Shown here: positions 34,005 through 43,904 of the stretch, in pieces
How the letters are laid out: each line of letters opens with the position of its first letter
Position numbering within the stretch: the first letter of the stretch is position 1
Assembly (NCBI RefSeq): GCF_041224425.1
Contig: NZ_JBGFGL010000077.1
Location: 372,001-436,000 of the forward strand
Direction: 5' to 3'
DNA length: 64,000 bases
Source of the DNA: Psychroserpens sp041224425
GTDB taxonomy: Bacteria; Bacteroidota; Bacteroidia; Flavobacteriales; Flavobacteriaceae
The notes under the pieces: generated by a model
Told to the model about the DNA's origin: nothing
What the model saw: only the letters and a program-made list of their open reading frames with translations
Databases searched by the model: none
Made by a program: the position numbers and the translations under genes

Positions 34005-35102
34005 TTAATGCTTTACTACTTTCTTTGTTAATATAGCGTTATTTGTGGAAATCTTCAAATAATAAACCCCTGAATCAAGGTTAGATATATCTATAATGTT
34101 TGAATTTGAGTCCATTATTTCCTTACCATTGATATCGTAAAGTATCGCATGAAATTGACTTTCATTAATACCTGAAATTATTATTTGATCAAACGTCGGA
34201 TTAGGAAAAATCTTAATCTGATTAAATACAACCTCTTGTACACTTAAATTATCACAGTCTTCATAAAAACTAACATCAAAATCCACTTGAGTCCAATTGG
34301 CTTCGCTGTACATTGGGTCATCAACTTCTATGCAATTTAACTGAGCATTACCATAAGCTTGAAAATTTGTGACATTAGTATTATTTCCATTTTTAACATT
34401 TAAATATGTTAAGTCATTAAAATGGCAAGCGATGTAGGCTAATTCTGTGTTATTTGACAAATCAAGTGTGCTTATGCTATTTTGATAGCACAAAAAGGTT
34501 TCTAAGTTTGGATTATTGGTTACATCCAAAGTGATTAAATCATTTTGAGAACACCAAAAAATTTCAAGATTTACATTGTTACTAATATCTACACTGGGAA
34601 TATCATTATTAAAACACCAAAAATTTCTTAGTGATGGGTTATTGGATACATCGATTCCTGTTAAGTTATTATCTGAAATACTAAGGATTTCGAGGTTTGG
34701 TAACTGACTTACATCAATAGTAGTTAATGCATTATCGTACGTCCAAATTTGTTCTAAAGTGGAATTAGACCCTAAGATAAGCTCTGTTAAGTTATTTTGA
34801 TCACATTTTATGATTCTTAGATTGCTATTATTGCTGAAATCTAATACACTCAAATTATTCAAGTGGCATCTAATATGATTTAAATCTGTAAAATCTTCAA
34901 TTCCAGTTAAATCTGAAATGTTCATTTCGCCTATATCCAAAAACGTAATTGAGCTTATGGCATTAGTGGGTACGTAATCATCTAGTGGTCCTGAATCAAA
35001 ACCTAAATCAATTATAGCCTGTTCAAAATTATCATCTGGAATGTATGTATTTTGAGAAAAACCAAATCCAACAGACAACAAAAAAAATACAACTAGCTTC
35101 AT
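34005..35102 (-). CDS. Secreted leucine-rich-repeat-like protein with type A T9SS sorting domain
   Basis: A 365-residue protein from MKLVVFF with a signal peptide ending GFSQ. Residues about 85-260 hold seven or eight copies of a 21-residue leucine-rich-like repeat (pattern NNLTxLDxSNNxxLxxxxCxx) that should form a short solenoid. The C-terminal region (KIFPNPTFDQI ... LDSGVYYLKI ... KKVVKH) is a type A Por-secretion sorting domain, so the protein is exported by the type IX system and attached to the cell surface. It starts 4 bp after the glmM stop. Binding partner unknown. Confidence 0.88.
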   Translation of the reverse strand: MKLVVFFLLSVGFGFSQNTYIPDDNFEQAIIDLGFDSGPLDDYVPTNAISSITFLDIGEMNISDLTGIEDFTDLNHIRCHLNNLSVLDFSNNSNLRIIKCDQNNLTELILGSNSTLEQIWTYDNALTTIDVSQLPNLEILSISDNNLTGIDVSNNPSLRNFWCFNNDIPSVDISNNVNLEIFWCSQNDLITLDVTNNPNLETFLCYQNSISTLDLSNNTELAYIACHFNDLTYLNVKNGNNTNVTNFQAYGNAQLNCIEVDDPMYSEANWTQVDFDVSFYEDCDNLSVQEVVFNQIKIFPNPTFDQIIISGINESQFHAILYDINGKEIMDSNSNIIDISNLDSGVYYLKISTNNAILTKKVVKH

Positions 35103-35106
35103 CTTA

Positions 35107-36495
35107 CTAAATATTTGCAATAGCCTTGATTTCAGAAATAATTCTATCAGCAAGTACATCTGCTTCATTTTGTGATTTGGCTTCTGTATAGACTCTAATA
35201 ATTGGCTCAGTATTACTTTTTCTCAAATGAACCCAAGAGTCAGAAAAATCGATTTTTACACCATCAATAGTAGTGATGTTTTCATTGGCATACTTATTTT
35301 CCATAGCAGTCAACAATCCATCAACATCCAATTCTGGTGTCAGTTGAATTTTCTTCTTGCTCATAAAATAATTAGGATAGGAAGCTCTCAATTCGCTCAC
35401 ATCCATTTTCTTTTCAGCTAATAGGCTTAAAAACAAGGCAACACCAACTAGTGCATCTCGACCATAATGTAGTTCAGGATAAATAATACCTCCATTTCCT
35501 TCACCACCAATAATGGCATTGTTTTTCTTCATCAACGCTACAACATTCACTTCTCCTACAGCACTAGCTTCATAGTTTCCTCCATGCTTTTCAGTAATAT
35601 CACGCAAAGCACGTGTAGAACTCATATTGCTTACAGTATTTCCAGGCGTCTGACTCAACACATAATCGGCACAAGCGACCAAAGTATATTCCTCTCCAAA
35701 CATATTTCCTTTTTCATCCATAAATGCCAATCGATCTACATCAGGATCAACTACGATTCCAAAATCAGCATGTTCCTTAACTACAGCTTCCGATAAATCG
35801 GTAAGGTGTTCTTTAAGTGGCTCAGGATTATGTGGGAAATGACCGTTCGGCTCACAGTACAATTTTACAGCATGAACTCCTAAACGTTCCAATAATAAAG
35901 GAATGGCAATACCTCCTGTAGAATTTACACCATCTACAACCACTTTAAATTTAGCATCTTCAATGGCTTTTTTGTTTACCAGTGGCAAATCCAACACCTC
36001 GTCAATATGTAAATCGATGTAAGCTTGGTTTATGGTTATTTTCCCCAAACTGTCCACATCGGCAAAATCCATATGATCAGATTCAGCTATTTTCAAGATT
36101 TTTGCACCTTCTTCAGCATTTAAGAATTCACCTTTAGCGTCCAATAATTTTAAAGCATTCCATTGTTTTGGGTTATGACTTGCTGTTAAAATAATACCTC
36201 CATCGGCATGTTCCATAGGTACCGCTACTTCAACCGTTGGTGTTGTTGATAAACCTAAATCGACTACATGAATTCCTAATCCAACCAAAGTATTCATTAC
36301 TAAATTCTGAATCATTTCTCCAGAAATACGCGCATCACGACCAACCACAACTCTGTAATTATCCTTTACGCGTTGTTGTTTGATCCAAGTACCATAAGCC
36401 GAAGCAAATTTCACGGCATCAATAGGCGTTAAATTGTCTCCTACCGAACCTCCAATAGTTCCTCGTATTCCAGAAATTGATTTTATAAGTGTCAT
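35107..36495 (-). CDS. glmM: Phosphoglucosamine mutase-type phosphohexomutase
   Basis: A 462-residue alpha-D-phosphohexomutase. The phosphoserine loop is TASHNPKQWN, the Mg-binding loop DPDVDRLAF, the sugar-specificity loop GGEGNGG, and the phosphate-binding loop RKSNTEPIIR near the C-terminus. The GEGNGG form fits GlmM-like enzymes, which make glucosamine-1-phosphate for peptidoglycan and LPS, although Bacteroidota often carry more than one phosphohexomutase. CAAATATA at 36515-36522 reads TATATTTG on the minus strand and is a likely -7 element for it. Confidence 0.87.
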   Translation of the reverse strand: MTLIKSISGIRGTIGGSVGDNLTPIDAVKFASAYGTWIKQQRVKDNYRVVVGRDARISGEMIQNLVMNTLVGLGIHVVDLGLSTTPTVEVAVPMEHADGGIILTASHNPKQWNALKLLDAKGEFLNAEEGAKILKIAESDHMDFADVDSLGKITINQAYIDLHIDEVLDLPLVNKKAIEDAKFKVVVDGVNSTGGIAIPLLLERLGVHAVKLYCEPNGHFPHNPEPLKEHLTDLSEAVVKEHADFGIVVDPDVDRLAFMDEKGNMFGEEYTLVACADYVLSQTPGNTVSNMSSTRALRDITEKHGGNYEASAVGEVNVVALMKKNNAIIGGEGNGGIIYPELHYGRDALVGVALFLSLLAEKKMDVSELRASYPNYFMSKKKIQLTPELDVDGLLTAMENKYANENITTIDGVKIDFSDSWVHLRKSNTEPIIRVYTEAKSQNEADVLADRIISEIKAIANI

Positions 36496-36569
36496 AGATT
36501 GTTGATATTTTCAGCAAATATACTATTTCAAAACCGTAAATCTTAACTCACATTTCGTAAATTACACCA

Positions 36570-37172
36570 ATGAATTTTTTAGCCCATATTTACCTCTCTG
36601 GAGATAACGAATTGGTTACCATTGGTAATTTTGTGGCAGATGCTATAAGAGGCAAATCCTATAAAAAACTCAGTCCGGAATTTCAAGTTGGAATTCTACT
36701 CCATCGTCATATTGACACCTTCACTGATGCACATCCTATAGTAAGGCAAAGCACAAAGCGTTTACATAAAAATTACGGTCATTACAGCGGTGTGATTGTC
36801 GATATCTTATATGATCATTTTTTGGCAAAAAATTGGAATCAATATTCGAACGAGCCTTTGGATCGCTATGTAGAGAATTTTTATCATAGTCTAAAAAACC
36901 ATTTCGATCTACTACCCTTACGATTTCAGCGTTTATTGCCTTTTATGATTGCTGATAATTGGCTCTTTAGCTACGCTGAGATTGATGGTATTCAACGGGT
37001 TCTCAATGGTATGAATAAACGCACCAAATACAAATCTGGAATGGATTCTGCGACCAACGAGCTAAAAGAATTTTATAATGAATTTGAAAATGAATTCACG
37101 ACATTTTTTGAAGTCCTTCAAGAAGCCTCCCATGAAAAATTGAATCAGCTAATGAAAACTTACGAACTATGA
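36570..37172 (+). CDS. acpH: Acyl carrier protein phosphodiesterase-like protein (DUF479)
   Basis: A 200-residue all-helical protein starting MNFLAHIYLSGDN. The metal-binding His/Asp pattern of the HD-like fold is visible: H6, GNFVADAIRG, LHRHIDTFTDAHP and a later YDHFLA. E. coli AcpH removes the phosphopantetheine arm from ACP; homologues outside the gamma-proteobacteria may have other substrates. Its stop overlaps the start of the gamma-glutamyltransferase gene by 4 bp. Confidence 0.85.
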   Translation: MNFLAHIYLSGDNELVTIGNFVADAIRGKSYKKLSPEFQVGILLHRHIDTFTDAHPIVRQSTKRLHKNYGHYSGVIVDILYDHFLAKNWNQYSNEPLDRYVENFYHSLKNHFDLLPLRFQRLLPFMIADNWLFSYAEIDGIQRVLNGMNKRTKYKSGMDSATNELKEFYNEFENEFTTFFEVLQEASHEKLNQLMKTYEL

Positions 37173-38872
37173 GATGGATTGTATTTTTTGTTCTTATATC
37201 TATTGGTCTTATTTCATGCAAAGACAGTCCTAAGACAGAGGCACAAACAGTTTCCAAACGCGGACTCGTAACGGAACATGCGATGGTAGTTACAGCCCGA
37301 AAGGAAGCCTCTCAAATTGGAAGTGATATTCTAAAAAAGGGAGGAAATGCTTTTGACGCCATGTTTGCTACAGAAATGGCATTGGCTGTCGTTTATCCTT
37401 ACGCTGGAAATTTAGGTGGTGGCGGATTTATGGTGTATCGTTTAGCCGATGGCGAAACTGGAGCTTTGGATTATCGTGAAAAAGCACCTTTGGCTTCCAC
37501 TAAAACCATGTATTTAGATGCAGATGGTAATGTCATTCCAGATAAAAGTACTGTTGGAGTGCATTCAGTTGGCGTTCCTGGAACCATTGCTGGAATATTT
37601 GCCGCTCACGAAAAATTTGGAACCTTAGCTGTTAAAGATTTACTCCAACCTGTAATCGATTTAGCTGAAAAAGGATTTGCCGTTACTGAAAAGCAACATG
37701 ACAAACTTCAAGACTATGACAGCATTATTAGAGCCGTAAATGGAAAGGAAATCCTTTTCAATAAACATGTACAACCTCAAGACTCCATTAAGAACACAGC
37801 ACTTGCCAATACATTAAGACGTATCGCTAAAAATGGTCGTGATGAGTTTTATAAAGGTGAAACCGGAAAAAAATTGATTGCGTTTCTAAATGAAAAAGAA
37901 AGTATCATGACCATGGAAGATTTGGAACGTTATAAGGCCAAATGGCGTGATCCAGTTGAATTTGAGTATAAAGATTATAATATCATCTCGATGTCGCCAC
38001 CTTCAAGTGGCGGATTGTGTCTAGCACAGATTATGAAGATGATGGAACCTTTCGATTTGAAATCGTATGGGCACAACTCCTTAAAAAGTATTCAAGTGAT
38101 GGTTGAGGCTGAACGTCGCGCCTATGCTGACCGAAGCTACTTTTTGGGTGATCCTGATTTTGTTAAGATTCCAACACAAGCCTTAATGAGTGATATCTAT
38201 CTGAGTAACCGAATGCGAAATTTTTCCTTCTCGCATCCAACACCTTCCGAAGCCATTTCCCATGGAGAAATTCTTGGGCATGAAAGTGAAGAGACCACGC
38301 ACTACTCCATTGTAGATTCCTTCGGAAATGCCGTTTCAGTAACCACTACCTTAAACAGTGGCTATGGTTCCAAGCTATATGTTGAAGAATTAGGCTTTTT
38401 CCTCAATAATGAAATGGATGACTTTAGCAGCAAACCTGGTGAACCTAATATTTATGGACTTATTGGTGGTGAGGCTAATAGTATCGCTCCAGAAAAACGG
38501 ATGCTCAGCGCCATGACGCCAACCATAATTGAAAAGGATGGTGAACTCTTTATGGTATTAGGAACGCCTGGTGGATCGACCATTATTACATCGGTTTTAC
38601 AAGTGATTTTAAATGTGGTAGAATTTGACATGACCATACAGGAAGCTGTCGATGCACCTCGTTTGCATCACCAATGGCTTCCAGACAATATCAGAATGGA
38701 AGTGGATTTATTTCCTGAAGAATTAAAGCAACAACTAGAAGCCAAAGGTTATGACATTAATGAAGAAGCAGCACCAATAACAGCTCGCGTTGAAGCCATT
38801 TTGGTACTTGAAGACGGAAAACTTGAAGGTGGTGCCGATTATCGTGGTGATGATACTGCTATCGGATTTTAA
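37169..38872 (+). CDS. ggt: Gamma-glutamyltransferase (glutathione hydrolase-type), lipoprotein
   Basis: A 567-residue Ntn-hydrolase precursor. The lipobox LISCKD places it in the envelope. The large subunit carries GNAFDAM and GGGGFMVYR; the self-cleavage Thr begins TTHYSIVDSFGNAVS, and TTTLNSGYGS follows in the small subunit. GGSTIITSVLQ is the conserved C-terminal Gly-rich loop. It removes gamma-glutamyl groups from glutathione and similar peptides. Overlap of 4 bp with acpH. Confidence 0.94.
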   Translation: MRWIVFFVLISIGLISCKDSPKTEAQTVSKRGLVTEHAMVVTARKEASQIGSDILKKGGNAFDAMFATEMALAVVYPYAGNLGGGGFMVYRLADGETGALDYREKAPLASTKTMYLDADGNVIPDKSTVGVHSVGVPGTIAGIFAAHEKFGTLAVKDLLQPVIDLAEKGFAVTEKQHDKLQDYDSIIRAVNGKEILFNKHVQPQDSIKNTALANTLRRIAKNGRDEFYKGETGKKLIAFLNEKESIMTMEDLERYKAKWRDPVEFEYKDYNIISMSPPSSGGLCLAQIMKMMEPFDLKSYGHNSLKSIQVMVEAERRAYADRSYFLGDPDFVKIPTQALMSDIYLSNRMRNFSFSHPTPSEAISHGEILGHESEETTHYSIVDSFGNAVSVTTTLNSGYGSKLYVEELGFFLNNEMDDFSSKPGEPNIYGLIGGEANSIAPEKRMLSAMTPTIIEKDGELFMVLGTPGGSTIITSVLQVILNVVEFDMTIQEAVDAPRLHHQWLPDNIRMEVDLFPEELKQQLEAKGYDINEEAAPITARVEAILVLEDGKLEGGADYRGDDTAIGF

Positions 38873-38882
38873 ACTGAAAAAA

Positions 38883-39800
38883 ATGAAATTATACGATTGT
38901 ATCATATTAACTGATCATAGATATCTCAACGATTCTAAAACAGATGCCTACAAGCATAATGTCTATTACGAAGATCGGTTGTTATATCATGCCTTGGAAG
39001 CTGTCGGACTCAAAACCTTGCGCTTGGCTTGGGATGACCTGTTCTTTGATTGGTCTACTACTAAATCGATTATTTTTCGAACTACTTGGGACTATTTTGA
39101 TCGTTTTGATGAATTTTCGAAATGGCTAGAACAGGTTTCCAAACAAACCACATTGATTAATTCTGAATCGCTTATTCGTTGGAATATCGACAAACACTAC
39201 TTATTAGATCTTCAAGAAAATGGGATTCATGTTGCTGAAAGCCATTTTATTGAAAAGGGTGCAAAAGTGAGTCTTCATCAATTACACGATATCTTAAATT
39301 GGCAACACACCGTTTTAAAACCTTGTGTGTCTGGAGCTGGCAGACATACCTATAAATTAAACCTTAAAAATCTTGATGACCATGAGTCCATTTTTCAAGA
39401 TTTGATTGCTGAAGAAGCCATGATGCTACAACCCTTTCAGAATAATATCGTTACTAAAGGCGAAGTTTCTATGATGGTTTTTAATGGAACTTATACACAT
39501 GCCGTTTTGAAAAAAGCAAAATCAGGTGATTTTAGGGTTCAGGATGATTTTGGTGGAACGGTTCATGACTATAATCCTTCAGAAGAAGAAATCCGTTTTG
39601 CTGAAGCTGCTGTAAAAGCCTGTAATGAGTTGCCTCTGTATGCTAGAGTGGATATTTTTGAAGATAATGATGGACATATTGCACTTTCGGAACTAGAACT
39701 TATTGAACCTGAACTATGGTTCAGAAACCATCCAGAAGCCGCTAATGTTTTAGCTAGTGCTGTAAAAATACATTTAAACAAATTGAGTTATGACCGTTAA
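38883..39800 (+). CDS. ATP-grasp family ligase-like protein
   Basis: A 305-residue protein starting MKLYDCIIL 10 bp after the ggt stop; an in-frame start at 38790 inside ggt is rejected. It has a RimK-like layout: WNIDKHYLLDL, LKPCVSGAGRHTYKL, EEAMMLQPF, and a metal-binding end region ELELIEPELWFRNHPEAA. ATP-grasp enzymes join a carboxylate to an amine or thiol; the substrate here is unknown. Homology to the DcsG-type ATP-grasp group is a guess. It overlaps the next gene by 11 bp. Confidence 0.8.
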   Translation: MKLYDCIILTDHRYLNDSKTDAYKHNVYYEDRLLYHALEAVGLKTLRLAWDDLFFDWSTTKSIIFRTTWDYFDRFDEFSKWLEQVSKQTTLINSESLIRWNIDKHYLLDLQENGIHVAESHFIEKGAKVSLHQLHDILNWQHTVLKPCVSGAGRHTYKLNLKNLDDHESIFQDLIAEEAMMLQPFQNNIVTKGEVSMMVFNGTYTHAVLKKAKSGDFRVQDDFGGTVHDYNPSEEEIRFAEAAVKACNELPLYARVDIFEDNDGHIALSELELIEPELWFRNHPEAANVLASAVKIHLNKLSYDR

Positions 39801-40515
39801 ACCTAAAAAGATTCTGAAATTCATTGGAGGTGCTATTGTTTTCCTCACCTTGCCTTCCCTTCTATTTTTTGCCTTTATGTATTTTAAATACAATGAAGAC
39901 TTACCAACAGGAACACAAGGTGAAACTGCTGATGCTCTGGCAACTCGAATGCTAAATGTATTGAATCATGATGCTTATAAAGCTACAGATTACATTGAGT
40001 TCACATTCAAAAACAGACACCATTACAAATGGAACAAATCAGAAAACACCTGTGAGGTGTTTTGGAAAAACAATAAAGTAAATTTGGACTTATCCAATAA
40101 CCAAAACTCTAAAGTTTTTGTCAACGAAACCGAATACACTGATTCTGAGAAAAGTGATTACATCAAAAAAGCTGTCGATTATTTCAATAATGATACCTTT
40201 TGGTTGGTGGCACCATACAAAGTCTTTGATCCTGGCGTGGAACGGCGTTTGGTAAAAACCGAAAATGGCAATCATGCGCTTTTGGTTACCTATACCTCTG
40301 GTGGCTCTACACCTGGCGATTCGTATTTATGGCATTTAGACGATAATGGAAAACCAAAAAGCTTTCAAATGTGGGTTGATATTTTACCTATAGACGGATT
40401 GGAAGCCTCGTGGAGCGATTGGACCACAACATCTACTGGTGCTGAATTGCCAACTTTTCATAAGTTTTTGTTTTTGGGATTGGAAATTGAAGACATCAAA
40501 ACAGAACATCTGTAA
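39790..40515 (+). CDS. Membrane-anchored protein of unknown function
   Basis: A 241-residue protein with one N-terminal TM helix (FIGGAIVFLTLPSLLFFAFMYF, residues about 11-32; inside-to-outside) and a periplasmic domain rich in Trp and beta strands (FTFKNRHHYKWNKSENT, SYLWHLDDNGKPKSFQMW). The strand pattern resembles lipoprotein-carrier or DUF-type beta sandwiches; I cannot name a family. Translationally coupled (11-bp overlap) to the ATP-grasp gene. Confidence 0.7.
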   Translation: MTVKPKKILKFIGGAIVFLTLPSLLFFAFMYFKYNEDLPTGTQGETADALATRMLNVLNHDAYKATDYIEFTFKNRHHYKWNKSENTCEVFWKNNKVNLDLSNNQNSKVFVNETEYTDSEKSDYIKKAVDYFNNDTFWLVAPYKVFDPGVERRLVKTENGNHALLVTYTSGGSTPGDSYLWHLDDNGKPKSFQMWVDILPIDGLEASWSDWTTTSTGAELPTFHKFLFLGLEIEDIKTEHL

Positions 40516-40516
40516 A

Positions 40517-41752
40517 CTAGCTTTTATTCTTCTCCTCGATCCATTTGCTCATGTATTTTGTGCTCTGCAAGCTATGATGCTGTAGAAGTTGTCCCATAAA
40601 ATTACCTTGACGATGCAAATCTAGAATAGACCTTAAGTCTTGAATCAATTGCATAAAATCATCTTGGAAATTGGTTCTTTGAAATCGTGAGTTAATCACC
40701 TTAAATCCGTTATCCTGAAAAGCTTTCCATATCGATGCATTGGTGTATAAATCTACAGCAGATGTCACAAATTCTTTAATATCGTCTACAATGAATCCGT
40801 TGGTATCTAGAGGACCAAACATTCCTTCCGCTGCAATCGAGCTCATAACACAAGGAGTCCCGTTTTGCATGGCATCAACTAACTTTCCTTTTAATCCAGC
40901 TCCAAACTGCAATGGTGCCAAACACACTCTAGCCTTTTGCATCACTTTTGCAACATCTTCAGCATAACCTTTAATAAAAAAACCTTCTTTATCCTGGTGT
41001 AGCTGATTTACTTTTTGGGAAGTATAAGCACCATACACATGTAACTCTGCCTTTGGTAGTTGTTGTCTGATTTTAGGCCAAACATATTGTTTTAAATATA
41101 AAACCGATTGGTAATTGGGTGGATGCAAAAAGTTTCCAATAGTGATAAAATGATGACGTTCATCAAATTTTGGTAAGGTTGAAATAGTATCTTCAGAAAT
41201 AGCATCCAATAAAAATGGCAAATAGTATAATAACGAGTGGTCGATCTTAAACACCTGAGTTAAGATGTCCATCTCTGCTTCAGAAATAATCAGACTCAAA
41301 TCACTTCTTAAAATACTGGCAATTTCTCTTTTGGCGACGTCATTGAATAAATGTTTGGTTTCAAACAAATCATTACATTTAAACGCTTCCTCTCTTCCTT
41401 TCCGCAAACAATGTAAATCTTCGGTGTCGAGGATTCGTAAAGCATTCGGACAATGCTCTGCAACACGCCAACCAAATTGTTCTTCAGTCATAAAACGATC
41501 AAAAATGACCACGTCAGGTTGCAAGTCCTTTACAAAATCATCAAAACTGGAATGATTAAGCGCAATGGTTTCTGTAGCAATTTTTAAAGCCTTTAAATTG
41601 GTAGCATTTTCTGTTTTAGCACATGCTGAAGCGAATGTGATATCATAATCCTCTTGTTGGAACAAGGCTATCAACTGCATCATTCTACTACCAGCCGCTG
41701 AACTATTAGGTTCAGGCCAAACAAAACCAATAATGAGCAATTTTTTATCCAA
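40517..41752 (-). CDS. Glycosyltransferase (GT4-like)
   Basis: A 411-residue protein. N-terminal Rossmann domain (LLIIGFVWPEPNSSAAGSRM), HFITIGNFLHPPNY in the linker, and a C-terminal donor site GAGLKGKLVDAMQNGTPCV then GMFG. The Glu usually found in the EX7E motif of GT4 is not evident. It probably adds a sugar during surface polysaccharide synthesis; donor and acceptor are unknown. It stands alone, convergent with the preceding gene by 1 bp. Confidence 0.8.
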   Translation of the reverse strand: MDKKLLIIGFVWPEPNSSAAGSRMMQLIALFQQEDYDITFASACAKTENATNLKALKIATETIALNHSSFDDFVKDLQPDVVIFDRFMTEEQFGWRVAEHCPNALRILDTEDLHCLRKGREEAFKCNDLFETKHLFNDVAKREIASILRSDLSLIISEAEMDILTQVFKIDHSLLYYLPFLLDAISEDTISTLPKFDERHHFITIGNFLHPPNYQSVLYLKQYVWPKIRQQLPKAELHVYGAYTSQKVNQLHQDKEGFFIKGYAEDVAKVMQKARVCLAPLQFGAGLKGKLVDAMQNGTPCVMSSIAAEGMFGPLDTNGFIVDDIKEFVTSAVDLYTNASIWKAFQDNGFKVINSRFQRTNFQDDFMQLIQDLRSILDLHRQGNFMGQLLQHHSLQSTKYMSKWIEEKNKS

Positions 41753-41773
41753 AGAAAAACCTCTATAAAAATT

Positions 41774-42244
41774 CTACTCTGAAAGTTGAGACGCATAGCC
41801 AGCTCTAACCGACTGTGCCCAATCAACAACAGCCTTAATCTGTTCGTCTGTTAAATTGGCTTCAGAATGTGTCCATGTATAAGATTTCAATGGCATTTCC
41901 TTAGCTTCCACCATTTCTATCAGTTCATCCAGTTTATGGTCTTTCTTTTTGATTGAATATTCATTCCATTTAGATACATCAAAATGCCCTTTACCATGCT
42001 TCACATGGTCTGCCAACCAATAATTCACAGGTGTTATATTGTTATACCAAGGATAGCGTGTAACACTACTGTGGCAATCAAAACAAGTTTCCTTTAAAAT
42101 GCCCTTCACTTCAGGAGAAGGCTTGGTTTCTTCAAGAAATGGTTCAATGGATGCGATGTCACCTTGGTTCTTTTCAGGACCAAAAAACTGAGCCACAATA
42201 AATAGGACAAGTAAGACTAAAAGTATCTTTTTTAAGAGTTTCAT
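41774..42244 (-). CDS. Haem-binding domain protein (single CxxCH)
   Basis: A 156-residue protein with an N-terminal membrane helix and one c-type haem motif CFDCH at about 54-58, followed by SSVTRYPWYNNITPVNYW, typical of the Haem_bd family (PF14376). It is periplasmic and membrane-anchored. Role in electron transfer or redox sensing unknown. It is divergent from the HEAT-like gene, with a TATTTTTG element in between. Confidence 0.9.
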   Translation of the reverse strand: MKLLKKILLVLLVLFIVAQFFGPEKNQGDIASIEPFLEETKPSPEVKGILKETCFDCHSSVTRYPWYNNITPVNYWLADHVKHGKGHFDVSKWNEYSIKKKDHKLDELIEMVEAKEMPLKSYTWTHSEANLTDEQIKAVVDWAQSVRAGYASQLSE

Positions 42245-42283
42245 TTTCGTTATTTTTGTATGTCTTAAAAGTAATCAAAAGGA

Positions 42284-42847
42284 TTGACAACAGCACAACT
42301 TTACGACGAATTAAATTACGTTAACCATTCACGTGAAAAACGTTTGTATTACGCTAATCTTGTCATTTCCCAACCAGAGCTTGTACCAAAACTATTAGAG
42401 ATTCTATTTAGGGTTGACGATAAGATTTCCTGTCGTGCTGCTTGGGTTTTTGAGTTTATGTGTGGTGAACAACTTGAAGCTATCATTCCACATCTAGATC
42501 TGTTCACAAAAAACATACATAAAGTCCATTTAGATTCAGCAGTCAGACCAGTTGCTAAAGTCTGTGAATACCTTGCTAATGCTTACTATTCTAAATCAGA
42601 CAACGCCATCAAAACAACTTTAACTAAAGTTCATATTGAACGTATTGTAGAAACCTGTTTTGACTGGATGATCAATGATGAAAAAATAGCTCCAAAAGCG
42701 TATTCGATGAATACCTTGTTTTTATTCGGAAAGGATTTAGACTGGATTCATCCTGAATTGGTCATGATTATTGAAAAAGACTATCAAATGCAAAGCTCTG
42801 GCTTTAAAGCAAGGGCAAGACATATATTAAAAAAAATTAAGGCTTAA
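42284..42847 (+). CDS. HEAT-like conserved Flavobacteriia protein (TTG start)
   Basis: A 187-residue helical protein. The only start is TTG at 42284; an in-frame ATG at 42260 is followed by a stop two codons later. TATTTTTG at 42251-42258 supplies a -7 element. The repeats of paired helices suggest a HEAT-like scaffold. Database entries for homologues are often labelled adenylosuccinate lyase, from memory, but it has no lyase active-site motif and is far too short, so I do not use that name. Function unknown. Confidence 0.8.
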   Translation: MTTAQLYDELNYVNHSREKRLYYANLVISQPELVPKLLEILFRVDDKISCRAAWVFEFMCGEQLEAIIPHLDLFTKNIHKVHLDSAVRPVAKVCEYLANAYYSKSDNAIKTTLTKVHIERIVETCFDWMINDEKIAPKAYSMNTLFLFGKDLDWIHPELVMIIEKDYQMQSSGFKARARHILKKIKA

Positions 42848-42873
42848 GTTAAGTTGCTACAGAAAAGAAAACA

Positions 42874-43890
42874 ATGAAAAAAGACAACAAAAACGTAATT
42901 TATTGGCTGTTATTGGGATGTGTCTTGATCTTTATAATGGTGATTGTTGGTGGTATCACTAGATTAACCCATTCTGGCTTATCTATTTCAAACTATAAAT
43001 TGATTTCTGGAACCATTCCACCCATGAATGAGACCGAATGGCAAGAGGCTTTTGATTTATATAAACAATATCCCGAATACCAAAAACTGAACACCCATTT
43101 CACACTAGAGGATTTTAAGGATATTTATTTCTGGGAATGGATCCATCGTGTCATAGGTCGATTTATAGGTGTGGTGTTTATCATTCCTTTCCTTTTTTTC
43201 TTAGTGAGGAAACAGCTCAGCAAACCCACTATCAAAAAATCCATTATTCTATTATTGCTTGGAGGATTTCAAGGTTTTTTAGGCTGGTACATGGTAAAAA
43301 GTGGTTTAGTTGACAATCCTGATGTGAGCCATTACCGATTGGCGATGCATTTAACGACAGCCTTTGTCACTTTTGCCTACACCTTTTGGGTGGCTTTAGA
43401 TTTGATGTTTCCTATGAAAAAAGACATTGACAAAAATGTTAGAAATGTTATTAGAATCGGACTTGGAGTGTTGTTGCTACAAATTATTTATGGTGCGTTT
43501 GTAGCTGGATTAGATGCTGGTTTTATTCACAATCATTGGCCATTAATGAGCAAGGGAAAATTTATGCATGAAACGGTTTACATTGAACAAAATCCTTTGT
43601 ATAAAAACTTCATTGAAGGTAAAAGCGGCGTTCAATTTGTTCATCGCATGTTAGCCTATTTTGTAGTCGCCATTATTTTTTACATTTGGTATAAAGCTAA
43701 ACGAACCATACTAACCAACTACCAACTACACGGCGTTAACGCATTGATGATCATGGTAGTGATTCAATTTATTTTAGGTGTTTTAACTATTGTTTATGGC
43801 GTTCCTGTTTGGTTGGGTGTGGTGCATCAAGTGGGTGCTTTTATACTTCTTTCGGCAATGACTTTTACATTGCATCGTTTTAGTAAATAA
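42874..43890 (+). CDS. ctaA: Heme A synthase (COX15/CtaA family)
   Basis: A 338-residue membrane protein with eight hydrophobic helices. Haem-ligand His motifs lie in WIHRVIGRF, HYRLAMHLTTAF, FVHRMLAYF and VVHQVGAF. The loop SGLSISNYKLISGTIPPMN follows helix 1, as in CtaA. It oxidises haem O to haem A for cytochrome c oxidase. A short gap separates it from the preceding gene, and it may be co-transcribed with it. Confidence 0.94.
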   Translation: MKKDNKNVIYWLLLGCVLIFIMVIVGGITRLTHSGLSISNYKLISGTIPPMNETEWQEAFDLYKQYPEYQKLNTHFTLEDFKDIYFWEWIHRVIGRFIGVVFIIPFLFFLVRKQLSKPTIKKSIILLLLGGFQGFLGWYMVKSGLVDNPDVSHYRLAMHLTTAFVTFAYTFWVALDLMFPMKKDIDKNVRNVIRIGLGVLLLQIIYGAFVAGLDAGFIHNHWPLMSKGKFMHETVYIEQNPLYKNFIEGKSGVQFVHRMLAYFVVAIIFYIWYKAKRTILTNYQLHGVNALMIMVVIQFILGVLTIVYGVPVWLGVVHQVGAFILLSAMTFTLHRFSK

Positions 43891-43900
43891 TATACATTTG
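43870..43900 (+). promoter_or_regulatory. Promoter with almost leaderless start for the pRiA4b-like gene
   Basis: TTG at 43870-43872, a 20-bp spacer and TACATTTG at 43893-43900 fit the flavobacterial consensus. The ATG at 43905 is only 5 bp beyond the -7 element, so transcription should begin at or within a few bases of the start codon. Confidence 0.6.
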
Positions 43901-43904
43901 CATT

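Noticed and set aside
42284..42847. Adenylosuccinate lyase label for the HEAT-like protein
   Set aside because: Too short, no lyase signature or active-site His/Ser; probably a database carry-over from a neighbouring purB in relatives.
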